A stretch of DNA of 64,000 nucleotides from the NCBI GenBank assembly GCA_017416485.1, contig JAFQCH010000018.1, forward strand, positions 169,690 through 233,689, read 5' to 3'. Below the pieces are notes generated by a model. It searched no databases and was not told the origin of the DNA. It worked only from the letters and a program-made list of their open reading frames with translations. This document shows, piece by piece, positions 46,226-54,973 of this stretch. Numbering within the stretch: position 1 is the stretch's first letter; every line of letters begins with the position of its first letter. This stretch comes from Clostridia bacterium. Its GTDB lineage: Bacteria > Bacillota > Clostridia > Oscillospirales > Acutalibacteraceae. The position numbers and the translations under genes were made by a program.

Positions 46226-46926
46226 GCAAAATAGAGAACCCCCCGGCTAAGCCGGGGGTTCTTCATATGCGGGCAAAGCCCTATTATACTGGCATCGCCT
46301 TAAGGCGTACCCTACGGCTACCAACCGCAAAGGCTTGTTACTTGCTACCCGTAAACGGGTCTGTGTATTCTTTGAGCGTCATTTGGTCATGTATCATATC
46401 TTCATCTAATTGACTTTTTATGTATTCAGCTATCTTCTTATCATTCTTTCCTGCTGTATCTACATAATATCCTCTACACCAAAAACTTCTGTTTCCGTAT
46501 TTGTACTTTAGGTTTGCATGACGCTCAAAGATTATTAACGTGCTTTTTCCTTTCAAAAATCCCACAAAGCCCGATACACTCATCTTTGGCGGTATTTCCA
46601 CAAGCATATGTATATGATCCGGACATACTTCTGCTTGTACTATATTTACCTGTTTCCAATTACACAATTCTCTTAATATTTTTCCTATTTCTTCCCTGTT
46701 CTCTCCATAGAATATTTTTCTTCTGTATTTCGGGGCAAATACTATATGGTATTTGCAATTCCATTTTGTATGTGCTAAACTACTATTGTCATTCATTTGA
46801 ATGTCCTCCTTTTGGTTTGTTGTGCAGTTGGTAGCCGCACTTCTATTCTACCAAAAGGAGTTATTTTTTCCACTCAACGCTAAAGCTTTTTTTGAACCCC
46901 TGGCACAGCCAGGGGTTTTCAATTAC
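46226..46926 (-). mobile_element. IS200/IS605-family insertion sequence, transposase only
   Basis: The unit is bounded by two hairpins of the same design, AACCCCC-GGC-taa-GCC-GGGGGTT (46237-46260) and GAACCCC-TGGC-aca-GCCA-GGGGTT (46894-46918), as expected for single-strand transposition elements recognised by subterminal stems. Inside, an 11-base inverted repeat (CGGCTACCAAC at 46315, GTTGGTAGCCG at 46827) flanks the transposase. Exact ends are uncertain by a few bases. No tnpB is present. Confidence 0.82.
46338..46796 (-). CDS. tnpA: IS200-type transposase TnpA (Y1 HUH)
   Basis: A 152-residue single-domain transposase: KYHIVFAPKYRRKIFYG near the N-terminus, the metal-binding HIH in DHIHMLVEIPP, and the catalytic Tyr in IAEYIKSQ near residue 125. 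It is full length with an AAAGGAGG ribosome site upstream, so it may be active. It lies between the decayed tRNA region and the end of the NRPS-like operon. Confidence 0.95.
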   Translation of the reverse strand: MNDNSSLAHTKWNCKYHIVFAPKYRRKIFYGENREEIGKILRELCNWKQVNIVQAEVCPDHIHMLVEIPPKMSVSGFVGFLKGKSTLIIFERHANLKYKYGNRSFWCRGYYVDTAGKNDKKIAEYIKSQLDEDMIHDQMTLKEYTDPFTGSK

Positions 46927-46927
46927 A

Positions 46928-46962
46928 ATAAAAAAGGGAGCTGTTTTTGCAGCTCCCTTGGG
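46928..46962 (-). terminator. Terminator of the AMP ligase/condensation operon
   Basis: On the minus strand AAGGGAGCTG and CAGCTCCCTT pair perfectly (ten bases) around CAAAAA and are followed by TTTTATT. It lies about 20 bases past the last gene of the operon and right beside the insertion sequence. Confidence 0.9.
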
Positions 46963-46977
46963 AAAATAAACTTAAAA

Positions 46978-48690
46978 TCAGGTTTTGTGTTCTTCGGTTC
47001 TGACTTCGGTGAGTTTTACGAAGTCAACCTTTTCGAGTCTGGTTCTGGGCAGGGCATCGATCACGCGGATATCACGCGGGACTGCAAATCCGTCGAGCGT
47101 TGCGCACATGTCGCAGATGGTCTTCTTGTATTCTTCCAGCTTATCTGCATCGGCAGCGGGAGAAAGAACAATGTAAAGTCTGACGATGGGCTTTTTATCT
47201 TCATCGTAACCCTGCACTGCACAGCATTCGGTCAGGAAGGGAAGGGGTTCGAGCAAGTTTTCGATATCTGCGGGATATACGTTGTAGCCCGAAATGATGA
47301 TCACTCTCTTTTTTCTTGCAACGAAGGTGATGTAGCCGTCTTCGTCCATCTTGCCGAGGTCGCCTGTGAGCACCCACTGTTTGCCGTTTTTGTCGGTGTA
47401 AAGGCCTTCACCGAGTCTGCCGTCGGGTTGCAGATAGCCTTTCATGAGCGTGTTGCCCGTGAATGCGATTTCCCCGACCGTGCCGAACGGAAGTTCATTT
47501 TGTTCTTCATCGAAAATAGCGGCATGGGTGGTCTTGAGGTATTTGCCGACGGTGCCGGGCTTTGTCAGCCAGGGCATGTTGATACAGTTGACTGCACCGC
47601 ATTCGGTCAGACCGTAACCGGGCATAAGGATGCAATCAGAGCCGTTGGCTGCCATGATGTCGTTGAATCTTTTGTGGAAATCAAGCGGCACATAGTCGCC
47701 GCCTGCAAAGGCGTATTTGACGCACTTCAGGTGTTCGCCTGCAAAACCGGGATGGTCAAGCAGTTTGCGGAACATATTGGGAACACCGACCACTTCATAG
47801 CACTTGTTGGCTTTGAAATAGGAAATGTATTCATCTGCATCAAAACGTGCCATGGGAATGGACTTCCAACCGGAATACATGGTGGTCAGCAAGCCTGCGA
47901 TCAGACCATAACAATGGAAGAAGGGCAGGGGGATAACCTTGGACAGTTCACCGGGCTTATAGTCGGTTGCGAGGGTTGCTGCATTGAGCGCATTCTTTGT
48001 AACGGCATTGAGTGCGGTGGAAGACAGCATGATGAATCTGCTGACACCCGTGGTGCCGCCGCCGTTCATGTAAACAGCCACATTGTCGCCGCTTCTGAAC
48101 AGACCTTCGGTCTTCTGACCTCGGTATTTCTTAATAATGTCACCAAAGTATTTTACGGTGATGTTGTTGGCAGCTGCAACAGCCAGAGCTTTTTCATCGG
48201 GACGCACATAATCTTTCTTGACAACGGGTGCGGCATACAGCACGGGGGTGGTGATGATGATGTCAATATTCTTCATCGTTGCAAGGATAGCAGAATGCTG
48301 ATGAATGAACATGTCATACAGCAGAATACCCTTGGACTTTGTGTATTCAACACTGCGCTTCATAGCTTCGGACGGGAACAGGGGATGAATCAGGTTTGCA
48401 ATGCAACCGATTTTGTTGAGCGCAAACAAAGCCACAACTTCTTCGATGCTGTTCGGAATGAACAGGGAATACGCATCGCCGGGCTTTAAGCCGAGTTCTT
48501 CTTTGAAGTAAACAGCCATCGCTTCGAGGTCTTCAAAGAATTCGCTTCGCATGTGGTCCGTCATTTTGAACTGGAACATCGGATAGTCTTCCTTGTGCGG
48601 ATACAAACAAGCGAGCAGATACTCGTACAGGTTCATATTACCGTAATCCGGCAAGACTTCATCCATCGTGTGCTGGGGCAATTTGATCAT
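46978..48690 (-). CDS. AMP-dependent acyl ligase (last gene of the NRPS-like operon)
   Basis: A 570-residue adenylate-forming enzyme. Motifs: the ATP loop as YMNGGGTTGVSRF (Gly-rich, unusual NGGG in place of SSGTTG), GYGLTECGA, LTGDLGKMD, and a C-terminal hinge GYNVYPADIE; a Lys near the end (RTRLEKVDF) is the likely catalytic Lys. It should activate a carboxylic acid as acyl-AMP and pass it to CoA or to the carrier protein encoded just upstream. GGGAGGA precedes the ATG. It resembles fatty-acyl/long-chain ligases more than amino-acid adenylation domains, but specificity is not readable. Confidence 0.9.
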   Translation of the reverse strand: MIKLPQHTMDEVLPDYGNMNLYEYLLACLYPHKEDYPMFQFKMTDHMRSEFFEDLEAMAVYFKEELGLKPGDAYSLFIPNSIEEVVALFALNKIGCIANLIHPLFPSEAMKRSVEYTKSKGILLYDMFIHQHSAILATMKNIDIIITTPVLYAAPVVKKDYVRPDEKALAVAAANNITVKYFGDIIKKYRGQKTEGLFRSGDNVAVYMNGGGTTGVSRFIMLSSTALNAVTKNALNAATLATDYKPGELSKVIPLPFFHCYGLIAGLLTTMYSGWKSIPMARFDADEYISYFKANKCYEVVGVPNMFRKLLDHPGFAGEHLKCVKYAFAGGDYVPLDFHKRFNDIMAANGSDCILMPGYGLTECGAVNCINMPWLTKPGTVGKYLKTTHAAIFDEEQNELPFGTVGEIAFTGNTLMKGYLQPDGRLGEGLYTDKNGKQWVLTGDLGKMDEDGYITFVARKKRVIIISGYNVYPADIENLLEPLPFLTECCAVQGYDEDKKPIVRLYIVLSPAADADKLEEYKKTICDMCATLDGFAVPRDIRVIDALPRTRLEKVDFVKLTEVRTEEHKT

Positions 48691-48726
48691 TTTATTTTCC
48701 TCCCAAAATTTTTAAAAGAATTCATT

Positions 48727-48966
48727 CTATTGGGTGATTTTTTCAGAAAGAAGTTGTGCGATGTCACCGACGGTTTTGATTTTTACAACCGCAGTGTTGG
48801 TAATTTTGAGGTTGAATCTTTCTTCGATTGCATCGGCAATGTTCATCAGATCAAACGAAGTGGCGCCGAGGTCATAACGCAGAGAAGCGTCGGGATTGAT
48901 TGCATCTGCATCCACTTCCACATAGTCGCAGATGATTTCTTTGAGGGTTTCAAAAATTTCGTTCAT
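48727..48966 (-). CDS. Acyl/peptidyl carrier protein
   Basis: A 79-residue stand-alone carrier protein. The phosphopantetheine site is S37 in LGATSFDLMNI, with the acidic helix II that follows; the usual DSL is replaced by TSF-DL. It is one base past the condensation-like gene and 36 bases ahead of the second ligase, so all are cotranscribed. It is not the fatty-acid ACP by context. A phosphopantetheinyl transferase is not encoded nearby and would have to act in trans. Confidence 0.93.
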   Translation of the reverse strand: MNEIFETLKEIICDYVEVDADAINPDASLRYDLGATSFDLMNIADAIEERFNLKITNTAVVKIKTVGDIAQLLSEKITQ

Positions 48967-48967
48967 T

Positions 48968-50359
48968 TTACAGTTCCTCCAATATTTCTCCGATGGTCTT
49001 TTCGGGATTTCTCACACCAAGCATAAGTGTTTTTACCACACCGTTGTGGAAGTCAAGCACTTCCTGTTCTTTTGTTAAGAACAATCTGTGTATGTATGAG
49101 AATACATATCTTCCCGTGGATGCTTCCTGCATGGTGAGTGTGTAAATCGGCATAACATAATGGCCGAAGTTGTAAGCGGAAAAATCATACTGCCTGCCGT
49201 TGAAGGAGTTTTCACCCGAGGGCAGATAAGAAAACATCATGGTGTTGGATGTCTGCATCAGGGACAGACCGAAGCGGTCACGCTCCATCTGTCGGACGGT
49301 AGTGAACGGAACATCGCTGTGTCTGAACAGGAACACCTGCGATTCACCCAACTGATGGGTTGTGTCAAGAAAACTCTTGTTGTCGTCAAGAATTTCTCGC
49401 CACGGCATGGGCGAAGCGAGTGTGCCGCCGCAACGCTTTTCCTTGACGGTGCGTCTTCTCGGACAAAGCACCCAGAACAAGGTGTCATTGGTATGGCGGT
49501 TTATTTTTGATAAGTAAATGCGGAATGCCGTCTGAATGACCCATTCTGCACTCAACTGATTATCTTTGATGAACGCGGAAATTTCATTACTGTCTTCCTG
49601 TGTCAGATGCTTTTTGATGAGCTGTGTTTTATCAAGCACGGGAAGGTAAATATGCGGCATGTTCATGTCGGGTTGACGCAATATCTTACTCTGCCAATCC
49701 AGCACCTTTGTGCCGTTAATGGCATTGTAGAACGGACGGCGGTTCTTTTCGACAAAAACAAATTCGTCCAGTTCCTTTGCCTCTTTTGCAATGCGTTCTT
49801 CCAGTGCGGGGTTGTCCTGCTCGCTCTTGATGATGTCTTCATATTTCGTCATGGCTTTCGGCAGGGGACTGTCGGTTTTCAGGCTGTCATACACTGCCAT
49901 GAGGTCTTTAAAGAACATAAAAGCGGCGACGAAGTCCATAATCATGTGCGAGGCAACAATGAAAATACCCGACTTCTTTTCATAAGTGCGGAAGAAAATG
50001 ATTTTAAACATTTCACCGCCGAATACATCGAGCTTTGTCGATGCCACGGAGTCGAAATATTCCACCTGTTCTTCTTTGGAGTTGAATTCTTTTACAAGAA
50101 TCTTTTTGAGTTTGTATTCGTTCAGAAAATACTGTTTGATGCGAAGTCCGTCACGGAAAATGCGAAGACGCATGCAGTCGTTGCGTTCAATTTCAATGTT
50201 CACCGCACGGGCAAGCAATTGAAAATCGAGTTTTTCATCAAAAGCGATGGCAACGGGCACCTGTGTGGACTGCATGTGGACGGAATACTTCCACATATAT
50301 TGCACCATTTCCTGCGAATGGATGAGATTATAAACCTGCTCACCGTTTTTCGGCTTCAT
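48968..50359 (-). CDS. Stand-alone condensation-domain-like acyltransferase
   Basis: A 463-residue protein of the condensation/PapA/alcohol-acetyltransferase superfamily (CAT fold). The active-site motif HHxxxDG appears as SHMIMDF: the first His is Ser137, while the catalytic second His (H138) and Asp (D142) are kept. FWVLCPRRRTV and late structural motifs of the fold also fit. It would join an acyl group from the carrier protein to an amine or alcohol acceptor. Coupled to the preceding gene by a TGATG overlap and preceded by GGAGGTGAA. Confidence 0.88.
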   Translation of the reverse strand: MKPKNGEQVYNLIHSQEMVQYMWKYSVHMQSTQVPVAIAFDEKLDFQLLARAVNIEIERNDCMRLRIFRDGLRIKQYFLNEYKLKKILVKEFNSKEEQVEYFDSVASTKLDVFGGEMFKIIFFRTYEKKSGIFIVASHMIMDFVAAFMFFKDLMAVYDSLKTDSPLPKAMTKYEDIIKSEQDNPALEERIAKEAKELDEFVFVEKNRRPFYNAINGTKVLDWQSKILRQPDMNMPHIYLPVLDKTQLIKKHLTQEDSNEISAFIKDNQLSAEWVIQTAFRIYLSKINRHTNDTLFWVLCPRRRTVKEKRCGGTLASPMPWREILDDNKSFLDTTHQLGESQVFLFRHSDVPFTTVRQMERDRFGLSLMQTSNTMMFSYLPSGENSFNGRQYDFSAYNFGHYVMPIYTLTMQEASTGRYVFSYIHRLFLTKEQEVLDFHNGVVKTLMLGVRNPEKTIGEILEEL

Positions 50360-51909
50360 CAGGCTTCACCTCCGGCAGTTTTGTTGCGTTTGATTTTGCC
50401 GAGTCCCGTTTTCTCAAGCGGAGTGTCGCGCACAATAACTCTTGCAACCACATGCGAAGGCAGTGCGGTTTCGTTCATCTTGTCCGTATATTCCTCGAGT
50501 GCTGCGGGAATGTCTGTAATGCCTGCTGCCTGTGCATATTCTTCATTGGGGAATATCTCTGCACAGATAACATCCTTTTCGGCATACACAAGCACTTCCG
50601 AAACAAGCTTGTTTTCTTTGTATTTGTTTTCAATTCCTTCGGGAGAAACATTTTCGCCGTTGGAAAGAATAATCAGGTTTTTGAGTCTGCCTGTGATGTA
50701 AAGAATTCTGTTTTCATCAATGCGGCCGATGTCGCCCGTGCGAAGCCAACCGTCTTCGGTAATGACTTCGGCGGTTTCTTCGGGACGTTTGTAATAACCC
50801 ATCATCATGCCGGGGGTGTCGAGCTGAATTTCACCGCCGACAATGCGTGCATTGACGGTGCTCATGAGTCTGCCCGAGCAATCCACGGGGCAGTCAAGGT
50901 CGGGAATGGTGACCTTGCCGCTGGCTTCACTCATGCCGTAGCCCTGACGCAGGAAAATGCCGTAGGGTTCAAAGGCTTTTGCAAGTGAGCTTTCAAGGTG
51001 TGCACCGCCTGAAAGCAGCATGTCGAGATTTCCGCCCGTGACAAGCGCTGCCGCTTCCTTGGGGGAAAGGTCGGGATTCTTTGCCTGAATGGCTCTGATT
51101 CTGGCAAGCATCGCCTGTGCAATGACGGGAACGATACGGATCTGATTGGGCTTGAAAATCAGCAGATTCTTGAACAGATCGCGCATTTCACCGTTCAGAC
51201 AAACGCAGTTGCCCACATGCAGCGGGCCGATGTAACCGGTGATGAAACAGAAAATATGATGCAGCGGCAGAACCGACAGAACGGTATCCACACGCACAAC
51301 AATATCACTGTAGGGTTCAAAAATAAGGTTGCTGACGAGTGCCTCGCACGAGAGCATAACGCCTTTCTTGTCGCCCGTTGTGCCTGAGGTGTAGATGATG
51401 AGTGCACAGGCTTCGGGATCCATTTTTATATCCGACAAAGCGGCATATTCCGAAGTTTCGCTGAATTCTTCATAGATTTTGCTGAAATTGTCGGGGTTGA
51501 TGACCATTTCAAATTTTATTTTGGGGCAGAGCTTTTTGACGGTATCCAGATATTCTGCAAATTCTTCGCCGTACAAAAGGGCGGTTGCGTCCGAATCGTT
51601 GATGATGGTTGCAATATCCTCTGCTTTGGAGTCGGGATCGATCGGTACAGCCACATGTCCTGCGGTCAGAACACCCGTCATGCAGGCAATGTATTCATAG
51701 GTGCTTTTGCTGATGATTGCAATGTGTGTGCGTGCGGGAATTTCGTGGCGCAATTTGCGGCAGACAGCAAGCCCGTCGCTTCTGACTTCGCTGAACTTCT
51801 TTTCGATGATTTCACCGTTCTGAATGTATTTGATGAAGGTTCTGTCGTTGTGTTTTGCAGGGGCAACATCCAGAAGGTCGCGGATGGTCGGCACGTTTTC
51901 AAGTTTCAT
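50359..51909 (-). CDS. AMP-dependent ligase (first gene of the NRPS-like operon)
   Basis: A 516-residue adenylate-forming enzyme with complete core motifs: IIYTSGTTGDKKGVM, LSVLPLHHIF, GYGMSEASG, RTGDIG, GRLKNLIILSNGENVSPEGIE and the C-terminal Lys in LGKIKRNK. The pattern fits a carboxylate/fatty-acid ligase or a stand-alone adenylation enzyme. It opens a four-gene operon with condensation-like, carrier and second ligase genes. AAAGGGTGA precedes the ATG and a promoter lies at 51984-52012. Confidence 0.92.
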   Translation of the reverse strand: MKLENVPTIRDLLDVAPAKHNDRTFIKYIQNGEIIEKKFSEVRSDGLAVCRKLRHEIPARTHIAIISKSTYEYIACMTGVLTAGHVAVPIDPDSKAEDIATIINDSDATALLYGEEFAEYLDTVKKLCPKIKFEMVINPDNFSKIYEEFSETSEYAALSDIKMDPEACALIIYTSGTTGDKKGVMLSCEALVSNLIFEPYSDIVVRVDTVLSVLPLHHIFCFITGYIGPLHVGNCVCLNGEMRDLFKNLLIFKPNQIRIVPVIAQAMLARIRAIQAKNPDLSPKEAAALVTGGNLDMLLSGGAHLESSLAKAFEPYGIFLRQGYGMSEASGKVTIPDLDCPVDCSGRLMSTVNARIVGGEIQLDTPGMMMGYYKRPEETAEVITEDGWLRTGDIGRIDENRILYITGRLKNLIILSNGENVSPEGIENKYKENKLVSEVLVYAEKDVICAEIFPNEEYAQAAGITDIPAALEEYTDKMNETALPSHVVARVIVRDTPLEKTGLGKIKRNKTAGGEA

Positions 51910-51983
51910 ATTTTTTCACCCTTTTGTATATTTATAAGTATTGGTGGTATATTTTATCAAAGCATTTTATTGGATCAGCTTAT

Positions 51984-52012
51984 ATTATATAACACTTCAA
52001 CAAAAATTGCAA
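51984..52012 (-). promoter_or_regulatory. Promoter of the AMP ligase/condensation operon
   Basis: On the minus strand TTGCAA (52007-52012), 17 bases, TATAAT (51984-51989), about 75 bases before the first start codon. Confidence 0.7.
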
Positions 52013-52297
52013 TTTGTTTGCATAAATTTTATCAAATTGTTAACGAAATAGAACATTGTTACAATCATGTGTTGATTTCTGCAAATTAAAATATACGAAA
52101 AAGTCAAATAAAAGATAAATAATTGCGTAAAACTGAAATTGCATAACAAAGAGCTGCAAAAATTTGACAAAATCGATTCTGATTATGCAAATTGCACTTT
52201 GTTTTTATTTGAACAAAGTGTTCAAATAGTGTGCAAAAGGCATTTTTGACTGTATATTCTTTTCAGAATGAATATATTTGTGCATATTCTTGCATAG
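52013..52297. other. AT-rich upstream region with a perfect inverted repeat
   Basis: No gene is visible in these 285 bases. TTTGAACA-aag-TGTTCAAA at 52208-52226 is a perfect eight-base inverted repeat, the size of a regulator operator. Several TTTGCAT/ATGCAAAT-like words (52018, 52190, 52235) recur. The region separates the operon promoter from the terminator of the GH101-like gene. Confidence 0.5.
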
Positions 52298-52335
52298 AAA
52301 AACACCGACGGCAGGCAATGCAGCTGCTGTCGGTG
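52298..52335 (-). terminator. Terminator of the esterase/GH101-like operon
   Basis: On the minus strand CACCGACAGCAG and CTGCCGTCGGTG pair with one mismatch and are followed by TTTTT. It lies about 20 bases past the hydrolase stop. Confidence 0.88.
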
Positions 52336-52354
52336 CGTGCGCATTATTCCGTTT

Positions 52355-53746
52355 TTATTTTTTGCCGATGATTGCAAGTCCCTGCCCGGGCTTTACCTCC
52401 AACTCGATTTGTCCGTTCGTGACCTGCACCTCACCCAGCAGCACATTGCCGTCGGGTGTGATTTCATATACATCCGCATGGTCGAAAGCCGCATCGGGCA
52501 CATTCCATTTTCCGTCCTTGCCGTTTTCGGAGTAGACAATAAAAATTTTGTTGTCCTCCGTCAGGGGCAGAATCACATCGTAGCCTTTTTTGAGCACAAT
52601 GCCGTTTTTGCTGATGCTTTCGTCTTCTGCGCGCGACACAACCCCATCCGAGAAAAAAACGGTGTATTTCTTTTCATATTCCGCATCGGGGTTTTGCGTA
52701 TAACGCAATCTTTTGCTGCGGTTGAGATATGTGTAAGGCACATGATATGTGCAGAAATCCTTTATGAATGCAGGTCCCCACACTGACGGGTCTTTGCCGT
52801 TGTTTTTCCAGATTTCTTCGCCGTGCATGGTGCCGTAAAATACGGCTTTGAGCGCTTTGTCATTGACATGGCCGCTGTAAAGAGACGGCGGAATGAGAAT
52901 GCACTCGTCCATGGTGATATTCGATGTCCACCAGGTGGCGGGAATTTTGCCGAGTGTGCGCATTGGGATGTCTTCCCAACGGGTTTCGGTCATGTCTTCG
53001 CCGGCTTGTGCATACATTTGGCGATTCGGATGGGTGGGGGATTCATTGCGGAAATGGTCTTCGCGGTAGGTATATTCGCTTGTCACATCAATGCCAAGGT
53101 CATGTATGTAATCGAGCATCAGGTTGCGTGCCGCATTCTGCTCTGCAAGGTATGTTTTCGGGCGCAGGCTTTCCGCAATGCAGAAATTGTCGATGTGCAG
53201 TGTACCGGCTTCCTGTACGGGAACCATAGCACAGAAGCGGTCAAACAGACGCTTGAAAATGCCGCTGTCCCAAAGCTGTTTGTAAGATGTTTTGTAGCAG
53301 TTGCGATTGTTGAGAATCTGCAACACGGCGGGCTTTCCGTTTATGTCCTTGCAGATGCAATCCGTGCTGACCAACTCGTCAAAAATACGGTCCTCACGCA
53401 CTGCATCGGAGATATTGACATGAAAACTGATTACGGTGTTGTATTTTTTTGCTTCTTCCATCAGCCACAAAAGGCTGTCAAGCGCAGTTGCATCGCAATC
53501 TCGTTTTAAATATTCATTCACAACATCCATTTCCGGCCAGCAGTCATCATGGCCGAGACCCTGCCAGCCGACAAGGTAGATGATTTTCGTAATTCCCTGC
53601 GTGATGTTGTCCACGGCTTTCACAATATCCAGCGCTTGCTCGAATGTAACATAAACCTTTGAACAGTTGTTGTCAAAATCAGGGTCGGCAAGATACATTT
53701 TCATCCATAAAGTTTTGGAATAATCATAATTGAACTTGTAAGGCAT
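52355..53746 (-). CDS. GH101-like (endo-alpha-N-acetylgalactosaminidase-type) glycoside hydrolase
   Basis: From the ATG at 53746 the protein has 463 residues: a TIM-barrel-like core with KIIYLVGWQGLGHDD, a region LHIDNF with a candidate catalytic Asp, and a C-terminal beta domain. YLVGWQ-x-GHDD and the following ATALDSLLWLMEEAKKYNT are, to my knowledge, typical of the GH101 catalytic region, but the protein is much smaller than classical secreted GH101 enzymes and has no signal peptide. It probably acts on imported glycans. GGGGTGAT precedes the ATG; a 19-residue upstream extension would overlap the esterase. Confidence 0.68.
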   Translation of the reverse strand: MPYKFNYDYSKTLWMKMYLADPDFDNNCSKVYVTFEQALDIVKAVDNITQGITKIIYLVGWQGLGHDDCWPEMDVVNEYLKRDCDATALDSLLWLMEEAKKYNTVISFHVNISDAVREDRIFDELVSTDCICKDINGKPAVLQILNNRNCYKTSYKQLWDSGIFKRLFDRFCAMVPVQEAGTLHIDNFCIAESLRPKTYLAEQNAARNLMLDYIHDLGIDVTSEYTYREDHFRNESPTHPNRQMYAQAGEDMTETRWEDIPMRTLGKIPATWWTSNITMDECILIPPSLYSGHVNDKALKAVFYGTMHGEEIWKNNGKDPSVWGPAFIKDFCTYHVPYTYLNRSKRLRYTQNPDAEYEKKYTVFFSDGVVSRAEDESISKNGIVLKKGYDVILPLTEDNKIFIVYSENGKDGKWNVPDAAFDHADVYEITPDGNVLLGEVQVTNGQIELEVKPGQGLAIIGKK

Positions 53747-53778
53747 ATCCATCACCCCAAAATTGTGGTTACAAATAC

Positions 53779-54660
53779 TTATCCGGGAAAGTATTGATCG
53801 CAATATTCCTTTAGCTTTGCATTATACTTTGCACCGCTGAAGGGCGTAAAAATCAAAATATGGTCGGAATAGGGGAAAAGTATAAAGTCATAAACAGCAC
53901 CCGACTCCTCAAAAGCCTTTTTAACAGATTCGCCGTTTCCTATGGGCACGACGCTGTCTTTGCCGCCGTAAGCGAACAAGGAGGGGATTGAATTTTCGTT
54001 AACATAAGAAACGGGGGAAACAAGTTCAATCAGTTCCTTCTCTTTGCCTTCCTGCAGGTATTGGTTGGAAATTTCCGTGCCTGCAAGCATTTGTGCAATT
54101 CGGGGACCCGCTTCTCCCCAGGCTTGCGTCGTGAAGTCGGAGGGACCTACCTTATTTGCGGCAAAAGCAAGGGGGATCGCACTTTCGTCTGCTCGTGAAT
54201 AGGAATAAAGCATAGAAAGATGTGCGCCGGCCGAGTAGCCCGAGGTTGCCATTTTTGTTATGTTAAGACCTTTTTCTTCTGAAAATCTTTTTATTTCTTC
54301 AATCGCTAAAGAGATTTCATCAAGAACGGTCATAACGCTGTATGTATCTCTGTTGGCATCGGTTATCAAAGTATAACTCATGGTGGCGGTGATATAGCCT
54401 TCATTTGCAAGCGCCACACATTCACCAAACATTTCATCCTTGCTGCCCGAGGACCAGGAGCCGCCATGAATGAAAAGAATACAGCCGTTTTCTTCTTTTT
54501 CGTAAGCGTCAGCAGGCACATAGATGTCCATTACATTTCTTTCACTTGCAGTTGCATACGCGATATCCGAAAAGACCTCATATTTCGGCGTCATGCCGAA
54601 AAGTGTTGAGCTTACAAATGTGAAAATTGCCAGAATAATTCCTATTATTTTTTCAAACAT
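53779..54660 (-). CDS. Alpha/beta-hydrolase esterase, membrane-anchored or secreted
   Basis: A 293-residue hydrolase. Residues 1-22 form a hydrophobic signal or anchor. The oxyanion motif HGGSW (65-69) and nucleophile elbow GYSAG (S143) mark the hormone-sensitive-lipase/BD-FAE-like carbohydrate esterase group; GKDSVVP and SDHILIF supply the likely Asp and His. It is 32 bases ahead of the GH101-like gene, so deacetylation of glycan substrates before cleavage is a plausible joint role. A promoter lies at 54718-54746. Confidence 0.86.
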   Translation of the reverse strand: MFEKIIGIILAIFTFVSSTLFGMTPKYEVFSDIAYATASERNVMDIYVPADAYEKEENGCILFIHGGSWSSGSKDEMFGECVALANEGYITATMSYTLITDANRDTYSVMTVLDEISLAIEEIKRFSEEKGLNITKMATSGYSAGAHLSMLYSYSRADESAIPLAFAANKVGPSDFTTQAWGEAGPRIAQMLAGTEISNQYLQEGKEKELIELVSPVSYVNENSIPSLFAYGGKDSVVPIGNGESVKKAFEESGAVYDFILFPYSDHILIFTPFSGAKYNAKLKEYCDQYFPG

Positions 54661-54973
54661 TCTAAAACCCCTTTTTTTTTGATAAGATTTACAGACAGTA
54701 GCTCTGGCTATGTTTCTATTATAATTCTAATAGGAAAAATAATCAAGTAAAAATTGTTATAACAAGTGATTTTTTATACAGCGATTGCAAAATATCAAAA
54801 GCAAAACCGGACATCCGATTCGATACTCGTTGTATCAAAAAAGAAATCCACCAACCGCAAGGGTTGCTGAACTTCTTTTGGTGCGAGTGTTTATAAGGGA
54901 TTATTGAAATATTCACAATTTAATTATCCAAAAAGACTTTTGTTTAACTGGTTATCCAATTGGAAATTCACAT
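54661..54973. other. Intergenic region with esterase promoter and a hairpin
   Basis: No gene is visible. On the minus strand TTGATT (54741-54746), 17 bases, TATAAT (54718-54723) is a good promoter for the esterase. At about 54836-54882 the minus strand has AGAAGTTCAGCAACC-cttgc-GGTTGGTGGATTTCTTTTTTGATA-type structure, a terminator-like hairpin whose TTTCTTTTTTGATACA end resembles that at 56088-56104. Confidence 0.6.

Noticed and set aside
46801..48489. Long plus-strand open frame of 562 codons
   Set aside because: It is antisense to the AMP ligase at 46978-48690, which has all family motifs and a ribosome site; the plus-strand protein is Cys/His-rich with no recognisable domain.
49607..50701. 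Plus-strand open frame of 364 codons
   Set aside because: It spans the antisense of two real genes (condensation-like enzyme and ligase) and has no ribosome site or family signature.
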